Positions 7,441 through 15,323 of a DNA stretch of 26,402 nt are shown piece by piece. The stretch is from contig CAMOEQ010000007.1 of assembly GCA_946612405.1 (NCBI GenBank), positions 1-26,402 on the forward strand, given 5' to 3'. The stretch is from an uncultured Erysipelotrichaceae bacterium (GTDB lineage: Bacteria; Bacillota_I; Bacilli_A; RFN20; CAG-826). Both the position numbers and the translations under genes were made by a program. The notes beneath the pieces are model-generated. The model was not told where the DNA came from and did not search any database. It saw only the letters and a list, made by a program, of their open reading frames with translations. The first letter of the stretch is position 1, and the number at the start of each line of letters is the position of its first letter.

Positions 7441-7491
7441 TCTATACCATTGTAGTTGCTTTTATAACATAATCACGCAACTGCTAGTTGC
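7441..7491 (-). promoter_or_regulatory. Probable promoter and operator of the XRE-MFS operon
   Basis: On the minus strand an extended -10 box TGGTATAGA lies at 7449-7441, with a weak TGTTAT -35 box 17 bp further up. Just upstream is GCAACTGCTAGTTGC (7477-7491), a perfect 6-bp-arm inverted repeat. A further half site, AGTTGC, sits at 7454-7459 inside the promoter spacer. Two or three copies of the same half site around one promoter fit dimer binding by the XRE protein. Confidence 0.5.
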
Positions 7492-7493
7492 AA

Positions 7494-7520
7494 ATAATAA
7501 AAGCTACCTCATAGGGCAGC
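7494..7520 (-). terminator. Terminator of rlmD
   Basis: Minus strand: GCTGCC, 6-nt loop, GGTAGC (one G-U pair), then TTTTATTATT. It lies about 70 bp after the rlmD stop and between rlmD and the XRE promoter. Confidence 0.6.
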
Positions 7521-7592
7521 GTTCTATTTTTTATAAATTGATTTGTGTAATTTAAGATAAGTTGGTCTAAGCAATTACAGTGATAGATGTTA

Positions 7593-8948
7593 TCACTCTT
7601 TTAGTTGTAGACATGCTACAGTCTCAACATGAAATGTCATTGGGAACATGTCAACAGGCTGAACTTTTGTTAAAGAATATAGTTCTGATAATTTTGCAAT
7701 ATCTCTTGCTAATGTTTCAGGCTCGCAAGAAACATAAACGATTTTATTTGGTTTTAATTCGAGGATGGTATCTATAAATTTAGCATCTAAACCTTTACGC
7801 GGAGGATCGACAAATATGGTTGAGAATTTTACATTATTATTCACTAAATCTTTAAATACTTCTCCTGCATCACCACATATAAATTCTGCATTATCAATAT
7901 TATTTATTTTTGCATTCTTTTTCGCGTCAATAATGGCTTCTTTAACTATCTCAACCCCTACTACTTTTTTCACTTGTTTAGAGGCGATCAAAGAAATAGT
8001 TCCGATTCCACAATAGGCATCAAATATAGTTTCATCTTTATCTAAAAAAGCGAATTCAATAGCTTTGCTATAAAGAGTTTCTACTTGGACTGGATTTACT
8101 TGAAAGAACGATTTAGAAGAGATTAGAAAATCTACTCCTAAAATTGAGTCTTTAATATGACCACTTCCATATAGGACTCTTTCTTTTTCACCTAAGATTA
8201 CATTTGTATCTCTTTTATTAATGTTTTGGACAAGACATTTAATGTTAGGACATCTTTTAATAAATTCTTTAACAAAATTATTTCGACCTCTAAATTCATC
8301 TTGAGTTGTTACTAAAGTAACCATCACATCATCATAATGATAGGAAGTCCTAATTAAAATATGCCTAAATAAACCATAACCAGTATCTTCGTTATATGGT
8401 TCATAATGAAATTCTTTTATTAATGTTTTAAAGACTTGGATAATTTCAGAAGCTTTAGGAGATTCAATATAACATTTTTCAATTGGAATAATTTTATGAG
8501 TGCCACTTCTATAAAAACCAGAAACGATGTGGCCATGTGGGTCTCTACCAATAGGGACTTGAATCTTGTTTCGATATTCGTATGGATTAGACATTCCTAA
8601 TGTTTCTTCCACCTTAACATCTTTCTTGAGATGCCTTCTAAAAGCGTCTTTAACTTTATTTGTTTTATATTTTAGTTGAGCTTCATAAGCATATTGTTGA
8701 AATTGACATCCACCACAGGCTGTACAAACTCCACAAAGTGGTTGGATTCTATCTGGCGATTTACTTATTAGACGATGGACTTTACCAAAATATGAACCTG
8801 CTCTTTTATATTGAATTTCAATTTCAGCTTCTTCACCTGGAAATAAGCCATCTACAAAAACAGTTCCATAGGAAAGTTTAACAACGCCTTTACCTTCGAA
8901 AGATAAATCTACACATTTTCCTTTAACATTTTGAAACTTAGTTTTCAT
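7593..8948 (-). CDS. rlmD: 23S rRNA (uracil-C5)-methyltransferase, RlmD/TrmA family
   Basis: 451 aa, normal for the family. Residues 1-60 form a TRAM-type RNA-binding domain (VDLSFEGKGVVKLSYGTVFV). An iron-sulfur cluster site follows: Cys 72, 78 and 81 in CGVCTACGGCQFQ, with a fourth Cys near 158 (EKCYIES). The SAM site is DAYCGIGTISL. The catalytic region shows DPPRKGLD and the nucleophile loop VSCEPETLARD. The enzyme adds a methyl group to C5 of a 23S rRNA uridine. Bacilli often have one or two paralogues (YefA type) that cover U747 and U1939, so the exact target is uncertain. No Shine-Dalgarno site precedes the ATG, and a TAAAAT -10 box lies only 8 nt upstream, so the mRNA probably has almost no leader. 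Confidence 0.88.
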   Translation of the reverse strand: MKTKFQNVKGKCVDLSFEGKGVVKLSYGTVFVDGLFPGEEAEIEIQYKRAGSYFGKVHRLISKSPDRIQPLCGVCTACGGCQFQQYAYEAQLKYKTNKVKDAFRRHLKKDVKVEETLGMSNPYEYRNKIQVPIGRDPHGHIVSGFYRSGTHKIIPIEKCYIESPKASEIIQVFKTLIKEFHYEPYNEDTGYGLFRHILIRTSYHYDDVMVTLVTTQDEFRGRNNFVKEFIKRCPNIKCLVQNINKRDTNVILGEKERVLYGSGHIKDSILGVDFLISSKSFFQVNPVQVETLYSKAIEFAFLDKDETIFDAYCGIGTISLIASKQVKKVVGVEIVKEAIIDAKKNAKINNIDNAEFICGDAGEVFKDLVNNNVKFSTIFVDPPRKGLDAKFIDTILELKPNKIVYVSCEPETLARDIAKLSELYSLTKVQPVDMFPMTFHVETVACLQLKE

Positions 8949-9001
8949 CGCTATCTATTTTATCTTAAGTTACAAAACTTAGTTATTGTAATTTTTAGAA
9001 G

Positions 9002-9010
9002 TGATATCAT
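9002..9010 (+). promoter_or_regulatory. Extended -10 promoter placing transcription start at the nucleotidase ATG
   Basis: TGATATCAT is an extended -10 element. Seven bases after its end lies the A of the ATG at 9017, and no Shine-Dalgarno site fits between. The -35 region (TTATTG at 8983-8988) is weak, as is usual with extended -10 promoters. Confidence 0.5.
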
Positions 9011-9016
9011 AATGAT

Positions 9017-10624
9017 ATGAAACATTTTAGATTTGTTCCATTAGTAACGATATTTCTTTTATCGTCGTGTTCATGTTCACCTACTTCATCTCAACCATTT
9101 TATCCTCCGACAAATACTGGTACATCGTATACTCCAGTAACAGATGAAGATCCATTCCCTGAATATATTCCTCCTGAAATAGATACGCATGATTTTTCTA
9201 AAGAAGCTATTCCAGTTAATTTTTCGGTTGTTAATGATTTCCATGGGCAAATCGATGAAGAAGCCGATGATTACCGTGTTGGTTTAGCAAAGATGTCGAC
9301 TTATCTAAAAGATAGAAAACAACAAGGCGATATCTTAATTTCTAATGGAGATATGTATCAAGGTTCATATCTTGTTGGAGTAGATCATGGACAATTTGTT
9401 TCTTATGCCTTTAAAAATATGGGTTTTGATGCTTATGTTTTAGGAAACCATGAATTCGATTGGGGCATTGAAAAAATATTAGATAATCAAGCGGCATTAG
9501 GACAAAACTTCTTATGCGCGAATTCATTTGAATATCCATATATACCAAGTAGTGAAACTAGAGCAGTAGTTGGCCAAGATTATAAAATAATCAATTTATA
9601 TGAGGGAACTCAATTTGAAGTTAAAGTCGGAATAATAGGAGCGATAGGAAAAGATCAAATTTCATCAATCAATTCGCTTCAAGCTGAAAACATTATCTTT
9701 CTTGAGCCAACTGAAATTGTTAAAAATTTAGCAATTAGACTAAGAGAGCAAGAAAATTGCGATTACGTCATTGCTTCATATCATGATGGTGAACCAGACA
9801 CGAGTATCGCCGACACAGTTAAAGGCGAAAAATATAAATATGTCGATGCTTGTTTTATGGCTCATACCCATAAATATGATTATAAAGTAGTCAATGGAGT
9901 ACCATTTATTCAAGCAAGTGCATATTCTCGAGCTGTATCAACAGTTAGATTTACCTTTAATAAGGTTAAAAAGACATCAACTTTAGCCGAAAGCAAATAT
10001 GAATATTTATCTTCAAAATCTCTTTCTCCAGACCCAATTATGGTTTCAAGAATTAACGATAAAAAGGCTAAATACGAAAAAGAATATACGGAAATTGTCG
10101 GTAATAATGCAAAAGAACAACCATTAAGCGTCGGTCAAATGTCACAATTTTATGCAAAGCTAACATATGATAGAGCAATTGAAGAATATCAAGATGGTTT
10201 TAATATTGTTGGTTGCATGTTCAATGAATCCCGCCGTTCATTAAAAGCAGGTGAATTTACATACGCTGAATTATATGAAACTCATCCATTCTTAAATGGT
10301 ATTTATATTTTCTCAGTTGCTCAAAGCGATATATTTAGAGAAAAGAAATATTCTTATGGTTATATTGATCCAGACACTCAATTTAGCGATACCTTAGATT
10401 TGTATTTCGATGTATTAGTATTTGATTACAATGGCTTCCACATTGGAGTTAGTGATATTTATGAAAAATATTACAATTATTTCCCATCCGCTTTTAAATT
10501 AGGCGCCAAGCACGAACCAATCAAAGTGGAATTTAATTGTTTAGATGTCGCTTTAGAATATTTAAAAGAAAATGAGATTAAAAATGACTTCTTTAATGTA
10601 GAAGGAATGTATTCAAGAAATTGA
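9017..10624 (+). CDS. Surface lipoprotein, 5'-nucleotidase (UshA-like metallophosphoesterase)
   Basis: 535 aa. A lipoprotein signal peptide ends in LLSSC (Cys18), so the protein should be anchored outside the cell membrane. A Ser/Thr/Pro-rich linker follows to about residue 55. The calcineurin-like metal-binding motifs come in the right order: DFH at 74-76, GDMYQG at 111-116, GNHEFDWG at 143-150, SYHDGE at 251-256 and HTH at 280-282. Residues 350-500 match the 5'-nucleotidase C-terminal domain (RRSLKAGEFTYAELYETHPF), which binds the base. The usual role is to strip phosphate from extracellular nucleotides so the nucleoside can be imported; other phosphoesters are possible. It stands alone between a divergent rlmD and a strong terminator. 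The stop is TGA. Confidence 0.88.
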   Translation: MKHFRFVPLVTIFLLSSCSCSPTSSQPFYPPTNTGTSYTPVTDEDPFPEYIPPEIDTHDFSKEAIPVNFSVVNDFHGQIDEEADDYRVGLAKMSTYLKDRKQQGDILISNGDMYQGSYLVGVDHGQFVSYAFKNMGFDAYVLGNHEFDWGIEKILDNQAALGQNFLCANSFEYPYIPSSETRAVVGQDYKIINLYEGTQFEVKVGIIGAIGKDQISSINSLQAENIIFLEPTEIVKNLAIRLREQENCDYVIASYHDGEPDTSIADTVKGEKYKYVDACFMAHTHKYDYKVVNGVPFIQASAYSRAVSTVRFTFNKVKKTSTLAESKYEYLSSKSLSPDPIMVSRINDKKAKYEKEYTEIVGNNAKEQPLSVGQMSQFYAKLTYDRAIEEYQDGFNIVGCMFNESRRSLKAGEFTYAELYETHPFLNGIYIFSVAQSDIFREKKYSYGYIDPDTQFSDTLDLYFDVLVFDYNGFHIGVSDIYEKYYNYFPSAFKLGAKHEPIKVEFNCLDVALEYLKENEIKNDFFNVEGMYSRN

Positions 10625-10643
10625 ATATTTATCTAATGATAAC

Positions 10644-10681
10644 AAAAACTCCACGAAGCAATTATCGTGGAGTTTTATATT
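10644..10681. terminator. Bidirectional terminator between nucleotidase and fakA
   Basis: AACTCCACG and CGTGGAGTT form a 9-bp perfect stem around a 10-nt loop, with an A-run before and TTTATATTTTTT after. It serves the two converging genes. Confidence 0.85.
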
Positions 10682-10683
10682 TT

Positions 10684-12360
10684 TTATTCAACAGCGATTA
10701 AATATTTATAAACTGCTTGACCACCATCGATGGCACCGAATTCAAGATAAGGGAATTTGGCTTTTAAGAAATCCATATTCTTCACTTTTTCATCTTCGGT
10801 TGTGTCTTTACCATAGATAATAGTGACGACTTGTTTATCTTTGATATTTTTAATCTTGCGAAGCGTATCATAGACGATTCTATTTTTCATCTTTCCTGAG
10901 AAAACTATTTTATTATCTACGATACCCATGTGATCACCTTTATGGATAATAACTCCATGAACTTTAGTTGATCTAATGGCAGTTGTGATTTCTACAGTAG
11001 TAACATTTCGAATTGCTTCATTGAAGTTACCCATGATGAGAGTTAAATCATCACTGGAGAAATCTAACATAGTTAATGCACTATAGCATTGTGGAATAGA
11101 AATGCTTTGAGCAATATTAACTTTTGCGCCTTTATATAATTGAGCAGCTTGTTTAGCGGCCATAACAATATTCTTGTTGTTTGGGAAAACGATAATGTTA
11201 TCGGCATCAACTTGCTTAAATGCTCTAATAAAATCTTCGGTTGAAGGATTCATTGTTTGATTGCCAGAGACAATAACATCAACTCCTAAAGCTTCAAATT
11301 GTTCTTTAATTCCATCACCTTGAGCGACGGCAACGACGGCATATTTCTTATGTTCCATCTTCTTTTGAGCATGTTCTTCTTCGGTAAGATTTTCATTATG
11401 TTGAAGAGCCATATTCTCAATCTTGGTGGTTAAGAATTCGCCATATTTTCTCATCTTATGTAAGACGAGACCTGGTTCTTTAGTATGGACGTGAACTTTA
11501 ACAATGTCTCCGTCTTTTAAAGCAACAATTGAATCACCAGATATATCTTCTTCATTTAAATCATCAATGACGGTTTGTACATCGAATTTTTCAACATCAA
11601 CTTTTGAACTTTGTAGACGCATAATAAATTCGGTGCAATAACCAAATTGAAGAATATCGTCGCTTCCAAAGGCTGAGAAATCGATTGGAGTTTGGGATGA
11701 TTCACTACTTTCAGTAGTAGACGAAAGTTCTTGTTCAATCTTTTCACCATCTAAGAATTTGACCATACCTTTAACAATGTAGACATAGCCAGCTCCACCA
11801 GAGTCAATAACTCCGGCTTCTTTTAAGACTGGTAATAAATCGATTGTTTTCTTTAAAGAGATGGCGGCTTGTTTTAAATGAGCTTCATAAAATTCATTGA
11901 TGGTTGATTTGGCAGTCACCTTTTTAGCAGCAGCTTCTGTTGCCTCCCTAAAGACAGTAAGAATTGTACCTTCAACAGGAGTGACAACGGCTCCATAAGC
12001 TTGTTTAACACCAACCTTATAAGCCTCAGCAAGTTCAACGGCGTTAACTTCTTCTTTTCCATCAAAACCACGGCAAATCCCGCGGAAAATCTGAGAAAGA
12101 ATGACTCCAGAGTTTCCTCTAGCGCCCATGAGCATACCTTTAGAAAGATCTTTTCCTAGAAGGCCTAAATTCTTCTCTTCTTTATTAGAAACGGCGTTAA
12201 TGCCACCTTCAATAGTACGTGACATGTTTGTGCCCGTATCACCATCAGGTACAGGAAACACGTTTAAAGAGTCGACTTCTTCAATATTTAAGCGAAGGTT
12301 TTTCGCACCATTGATGACGAGTTCTTTAAATTGTTCGCCGTTTAATTTATTTAAAATCAT
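10684..12360 (-). CDS. fakA: Fatty acid kinase catalytic subunit FakA (DAK2-domain, YloV family)
   Basis: 558 aa, the usual length. The N-terminal 200 residues are a DhaL-type (DAK2) ATP-binding domain with the metal and nucleotide signature PDGDTGTN at 38-45 and GARGNSG near 80. The middle and C-terminal part is the DegV-partner (DAK1-like) region, with HVHTKEPG near 290 and GDHMGI near the end. FakA phosphorylates a fatty acid held by FakB; the acyl-phosphate enters phospholipid synthesis through PlsX/PlsY. The fakB gene lies immediately upstream with a 3-bp gap, so the complex should be made from one mRNA. It starts at an ATG with only a weak GGTG site, consistent with coupling to fakB. 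Confidence 0.9.
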   Translation of the reverse strand: MILNKLNGEQFKELVINGAKNLRLNIEEVDSLNVFPVPDGDTGTNMSRTIEGGINAVSNKEEKNLGLLGKDLSKGMLMGARGNSGVILSQIFRGICRGFDGKEEVNAVELAEAYKVGVKQAYGAVVTPVEGTILTVFREATEAAAKKVTAKSTINEFYEAHLKQAAISLKKTIDLLPVLKEAGVIDSGGAGYVYIVKGMVKFLDGEKIEQELSSTTESSESSQTPIDFSAFGSDDILQFGYCTEFIMRLQSSKVDVEKFDVQTVIDDLNEEDISGDSIVALKDGDIVKVHVHTKEPGLVLHKMRKYGEFLTTKIENMALQHNENLTEEEHAQKKMEHKKYAVVAVAQGDGIKEQFEALGVDVIVSGNQTMNPSTEDFIRAFKQVDADNIIVFPNNKNIVMAAKQAAQLYKGAKVNIAQSISIPQCYSALTMLDFSSDDLTLIMGNFNEAIRNVTTVEITTAIRSTKVHGVIIHKGDHMGIVDNKIVFSGKMKNRIVYDTLRKIKNIKDKQVVTIIYGKDTTEDEKVKNMDFLKAKFPYLEFGAIDGGQAVYKYLIAVE

Positions 12361-12363
12361 AAA

Positions 12364-13269
12364 CTATTCACCAACTCTGGTTTCTTCTTTACCAAAATAA
12401 TAAATACCAAATGTAGCTGGACCACAAGAAGCGGAAATGATTGGACCTAAATCGCCAACGATAACTTCCTTAAAGCCAATTTCTTTAATTTTGCTAACAA
12501 CTAAATCAACATCTTCTTGTTTTGCATCAGCATGTGAAACATAACAAATTTGTTTGGATGGTTCGATAACTCTTTCTTTAACGATTTCAGCAACACGGAC
12601 TAAAGCGTTACGACGGCCTTTAGCCTTTTCAACTGCAAAGTTATTTCCTTTGCCATCGGAAATAATGATTGGTTTAACACCAAAGAGATTTCCAAAGAAA
12701 GCTTTAGCAGCTTTAACACGACCATGTTTAGCTAATGTAGATAAATCTTCAACAGTAGCGGCTTGGTTATAGCAAAGTCTTGTTTTTTCAATTTCAGCAG
12801 CAATTTCATCGATGCTCTTGCCAGCGTCTCTCATATCAGCAGCGTGTAAAAGCATTGAACCTTGTCCCATACAAGAACATAAGGAATCAACAACGATGAT
12901 TCTGCTATTTGGATAATCTTTAGAATATTTTTCTTTTGCAAGACGAACAGCAAGGTTTCCGGATTGTGATAAAGCGGATGAGCATGAAATATATAAGATA
13001 TCTTCACCTTTCTTTAAGTGAGGAATGAATTTTTCATCAAATTCTTGTTCTGTAACTTGAGAGGTATAAATAACATAACCATCTCTCATTAATTGATAAT
13101 ATTCTTTTGGACTGAGAATATCCCAATCTAAAGAAGCATAGATTTCGTGATTCTTTTTGTCTTTGTCTGTCCAGTTAACTAACATACGAACGTAATCAAT
13201 GTCGCGTGTTTTTCTTAATTCTGTAGTTAAGTCACAGGTTGAATCACCAAATAAAGCGATTTTGTTCAT
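12364..13269 (-). CDS. fakB: DegV family fatty-acid-binding protein (FakB)
   Basis: 301 aa. DegV-family features are present: GDSTCDL at 8-14, YTSQVT near 68-73 and the fatty-acid-headgroup loop SCSSALSQSGN at 95-105. The TSQ and SSxLS elements surround the bound carboxylate in the family. FakB proteins hold a fatty acid and present it to FakA. Genomes often carry several FakB paralogues with different acyl-chain preference, and preference cannot be judged here. A Shine-Dalgarno site (AAGGAG) lies 10 nt before the ATG. Its promoter overlaps a box shared with the divergent tetR gene. Confidence 0.87.
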   Translation of the reverse strand: MNKIALFGDSTCDLTTELRKTRDIDYVRMLVNWTDKDKKNHEIYASLDWDILSPKEYYQLMRDGYVIYTSQVTEQEFDEKFIPHLKKGEDILYISCSSALSQSGNLAVRLAKEKYSKDYPNSRIIVVDSLCSCMGQGSMLLHAADMRDAGKSIDEIAAEIEKTRLCYNQAATVEDLSTLAKHGRVKAAKAFFGNLFGVKPIIISDGKGNNFAVEKAKGRRNALVRVAEIVKERVIEPSKQICYVSHADAKQEDVDLVVSKIKEIGFKEVIVGDLGPIISASCGPATFGIYYFGKEETRVGE

Positions 13270-13298
13270 TTTTTAATTTCTCCTTTTTCGCATAGACA

Positions 13299-13326
13299 AT
13301 AATAAAATAATAATTAAGATAAGCAA
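13299..13326 (-). promoter_or_regulatory. Promoter of fakB-fakA
   Basis: Minus strand: -35 TTGCTT (13326-13321), 16-bp spacer, -10 TATTAT (13304-13299). Transcription should start near 13292, leaving a short leader with the fakB ribosome binding site. The 8-bp box at 13325-13332 overlaps the -35 element. Confidence 0.55.
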
Positions 13327-13380
13327 TAGGCAGTTTTATGCATTTGCCTATTAATGTGCATTTATGATAAAATGCCTATT
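13325..13380. promoter_or_regulatory. Three-copy operator between fakB and tetR
   Basis: AATAGGCA at 13325-13332 and its complement TGCCTATT at 13345-13352 form a perfect inverted repeat with 12 bp between. A third copy, TGCCTATT, is at 13373-13380. The first overlaps the fakB -35 box, the second the tetR -35 box and the third the tetR transcription start. This is the layout of a TetR-family repressor acting on its own gene and on the divergent operon. Confidence 0.65.
13344..13373 (+). promoter_or_regulatory. Promoter of the tetR-lipoprotein-flippase operon
   Basis: -35 TTGCCT (13344-13349), 18-bp spacer, -10 TAAAAT (13368-13373) with an upstream TG forming an extended -10. Transcription should start about 6 nt before the tetR ATG, leaving no room for a ribosome binding site. 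Confidence 0.55.
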
Positions 13381-13385
13381 ATCTT

Positions 13386-13946
13386 ATGAAAGAAGATTTG
13401 AGGGTAATTAAAACTAGACAAGCAATTGAATTTGCGTTCATTTCTTTGGTCGAAGAAAAAGGTTTTGAGAATGTTAAGATAATTGATATTGCTAAAAGAG
13501 CAAATGTTAATCGCAATACAATCTATCTTCATTATGATTCAAAAGAAATGATTATCGAAGATTTAATCGATAGAACGTTTACTAAGTCTTTGGAAGGTTT
13601 TGATATACCTAGTTATTTAAAGCAAAGAACAAATAAGAAAAAAATCATTGAGATGTTCCGCTCTATCTTTAATTTAATTAATGAAAATATTGAATTATAC
13701 AGAATAGTTTTAACTGATCAAAATTTAGCAGGCTATCTTTCAACAAAACAAAGACGTATAAAAGCTTTTATATTAGATGCTTTAAAACAAAGTCTTAAAA
13801 ATGAGATAATAGTTGAGTACGTAGTATCTGGTATATTCGGTATATTTAGAAACTGGATTATCTACGATATCGGTAGCATTGATGAAAATGTTTTATTAAT
13901 CAGTGACCTCGCTATATCTACTATGAAACATGTCCAATTTAAATAA
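13386..13946 (+). CDS. TetR-family transcriptional regulator
   Basis: 186 aa. Residues 8-55 are a TetR DNA-binding domain: KTRQAIEFAFISLVEEKGF, then the recognition helix in DIAKRANVNRNTIYLHYDSKEM. The C-terminal half is helical, and the FRNWI-x-YDIG region near 155-165 resembles the TetR_C_8 (DhaS-like) effector domain. That subfamily often sits beside DAK-domain genes, which fits the divergent fakBA genes here. It is first in a four-gene operon with two lipoproteins and a flippase-like protein. Its stop overlaps the ribosome binding site of the next gene. The ATG lacks a Shine-Dalgarno site. The ligand is unknown; an acyl compound is a guess from context. Confidence 0.87.
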   Translation: MKEDLRVIKTRQAIEFAFISLVEEKGFENVKIIDIAKRANVNRNTIYLHYDSKEMIIEDLIDRTFTKSLEGFDIPSYLKQRTNKKKIIEMFRSIFNLINENIELYRIVLTDQNLAGYLSTKQRRIKAFILDALKQSLKNEIIVEYVVSGIFGIFRNWIIYDIGSIDENVLLISDLAISTMKHVQFK

Positions 13947-13958
13947 AGGAGAAGAATG

Positions 13959-15311
13959 ATGAAAAAGAAAACATTATTACTGACCCTATTCCCACTACTT
14001 ATATGTGGATGTTCACAAAATGGGAATACAACCAATTATGATCCATTCATGATTGGAGATAATTTAGAAGAAATCTCTTCTGTTGAAGCGCGTTTAATTG
14101 CTAATGAAGCTTATGATAATTTAAATCTCGCTTCATCCTTGATTAAGCAATCGACTGTAAGTGAAGATAACACTAAATTCTATACTGGCGCATTCTCTTT
14201 ATATGCCACAAATAAGAAGACCGCCACTAATTCGCAAGTTTCATATTATTCAAACAAAATAGATACTAACCGTGATGTAGAATCTATTACCTATATTGGA
14301 AATTACTCAACCGAGGAAACATCAAATACATCGACAACAGAATGGTTTGGAATTAAACCAGTCGAAGAAGGTGAGACTCCAAGCGACAACTATTCTTTAT
14401 TAAGAAGAACAATAGATATATATAACGGAGTATCTTCTACTCGTTTTTCAGCAGTAGATGATTTTTCCGCCAAAAATGATATTGAAGCTGTTTGGAATAG
14501 ATATTTAGTTAATTCAATTAATGAGAATTATTTATTAACAAGCATCCTTTATTCAAGCGATTTTACATATGTTAGAGATAATCAACATATCCTTGGCTAT
14601 TATTTATCAAGTCAAGTTACAAAAGAAGCATCTAAGATTGCACCTGAAAAAGAAGAAATCGCTTACGTTAAAAAAGTCGAAGAATTATCCGTTATCGATT
14701 ATTACAATGATGAAGTTCTTGAAATTGGTTGGACAATTAAAAGCGTCTCATCTAGAACAATCACTTCTTATTTAACGACCATCGATGGTAACGAAACCGA
14801 TCCAATCGAGGTCTCTAGACAAGAAGAAGTTACCACTCTTCAATATGAATCATCACATCAAACAAGTGAGGATATCCCGACTTATGAATTAAGTTCGTTT
14901 ATCCCATTCTCAATCGCAAAATTTGCGGTAAATCCCGATTATAGTGACATTTCATATGTTACAAAATATCAGATGGAAAATAATGATGATTACTATCGAC
15001 ATTTTGAAGAATCATTTAGCGGTCACGCCTATTATAAAGAACAAAAATTAGAAGTTGGTTTCTATTCATTCTTTGATGGTGAACCAACCGATCCAAAAGA
15101 TTATGAAAAATGGGGTTATAAATCCATCATTGCAAATAAATGCGTTAACTATGTCGTTGATCCTTCAACCTTAGAAGAAGCTCAACAAATTGTATCACTA
15201 CATCCAAATCTATTCTTTGTAGCGGCTGAAGCAACATTTGCTTTCCGCGTTGTCTTTGATGCTGAAATGGAGAACGCTAGCGAATTCAGTGTCGCTATCG
15301 TTGGAAGATAG
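13959..15311 (+). CDS. Lipoprotein of unknown family (first of a tandem pair)
   Basis: About 450 aa. An ATG three bases earlier (13956) is possible, but 13959 has better spacing (7 nt) from the AAAGGAG site, which overlaps the tetR stop. The signal peptide ends in a lipobox, LLICGC, so it should be a cell-surface lipoprotein. No enzyme motif is seen; the mature part is rich in Ser, Thr, Tyr and acidic residues and looks like beta-rich extracellular sequence. It shares weak patterns in the same order with the next gene product: IGWTIKSVSSRTITSYL, an EEVTTLQY block, FSGHAYY and a GYKSIIANK block. The two are probably old duplicates. The function is unknown; the operon suggests an envelope or lipid role. 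Confidence 0.82.
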   Translation: MKKKTLLLTLFPLLICGCSQNGNTTNYDPFMIGDNLEEISSVEARLIANEAYDNLNLASSLIKQSTVSEDNTKFYTGAFSLYATNKKTATNSQVSYYSNKIDTNRDVESITYIGNYSTEETSNTSTTEWFGIKPVEEGETPSDNYSLLRRTIDIYNGVSSTRFSAVDDFSAKNDIEAVWNRYLVNSINENYLLTSILYSSDFTYVRDNQHILGYYLSSQVTKEASKIAPEKEEIAYVKKVEELSVIDYYNDEVLEIGWTIKSVSSRTITSYLTTIDGNETDPIEVSRQEEVTTLQYESSHQTSEDIPTYELSSFIPFSIAKFAVNPDYSDISYVTKYQMENNDDYYRHFEESFSGHAYYKEQKLEVGFYSFFDGEPTDPKDYEKWGYKSIIANKCVNYVVDPSTLEEAQQIVSLHPNLFFVAAEATFAFRVVFDAEMENASEFSVAIVGR

Positions 15312-15323
15312 GAGGAATTTAAA

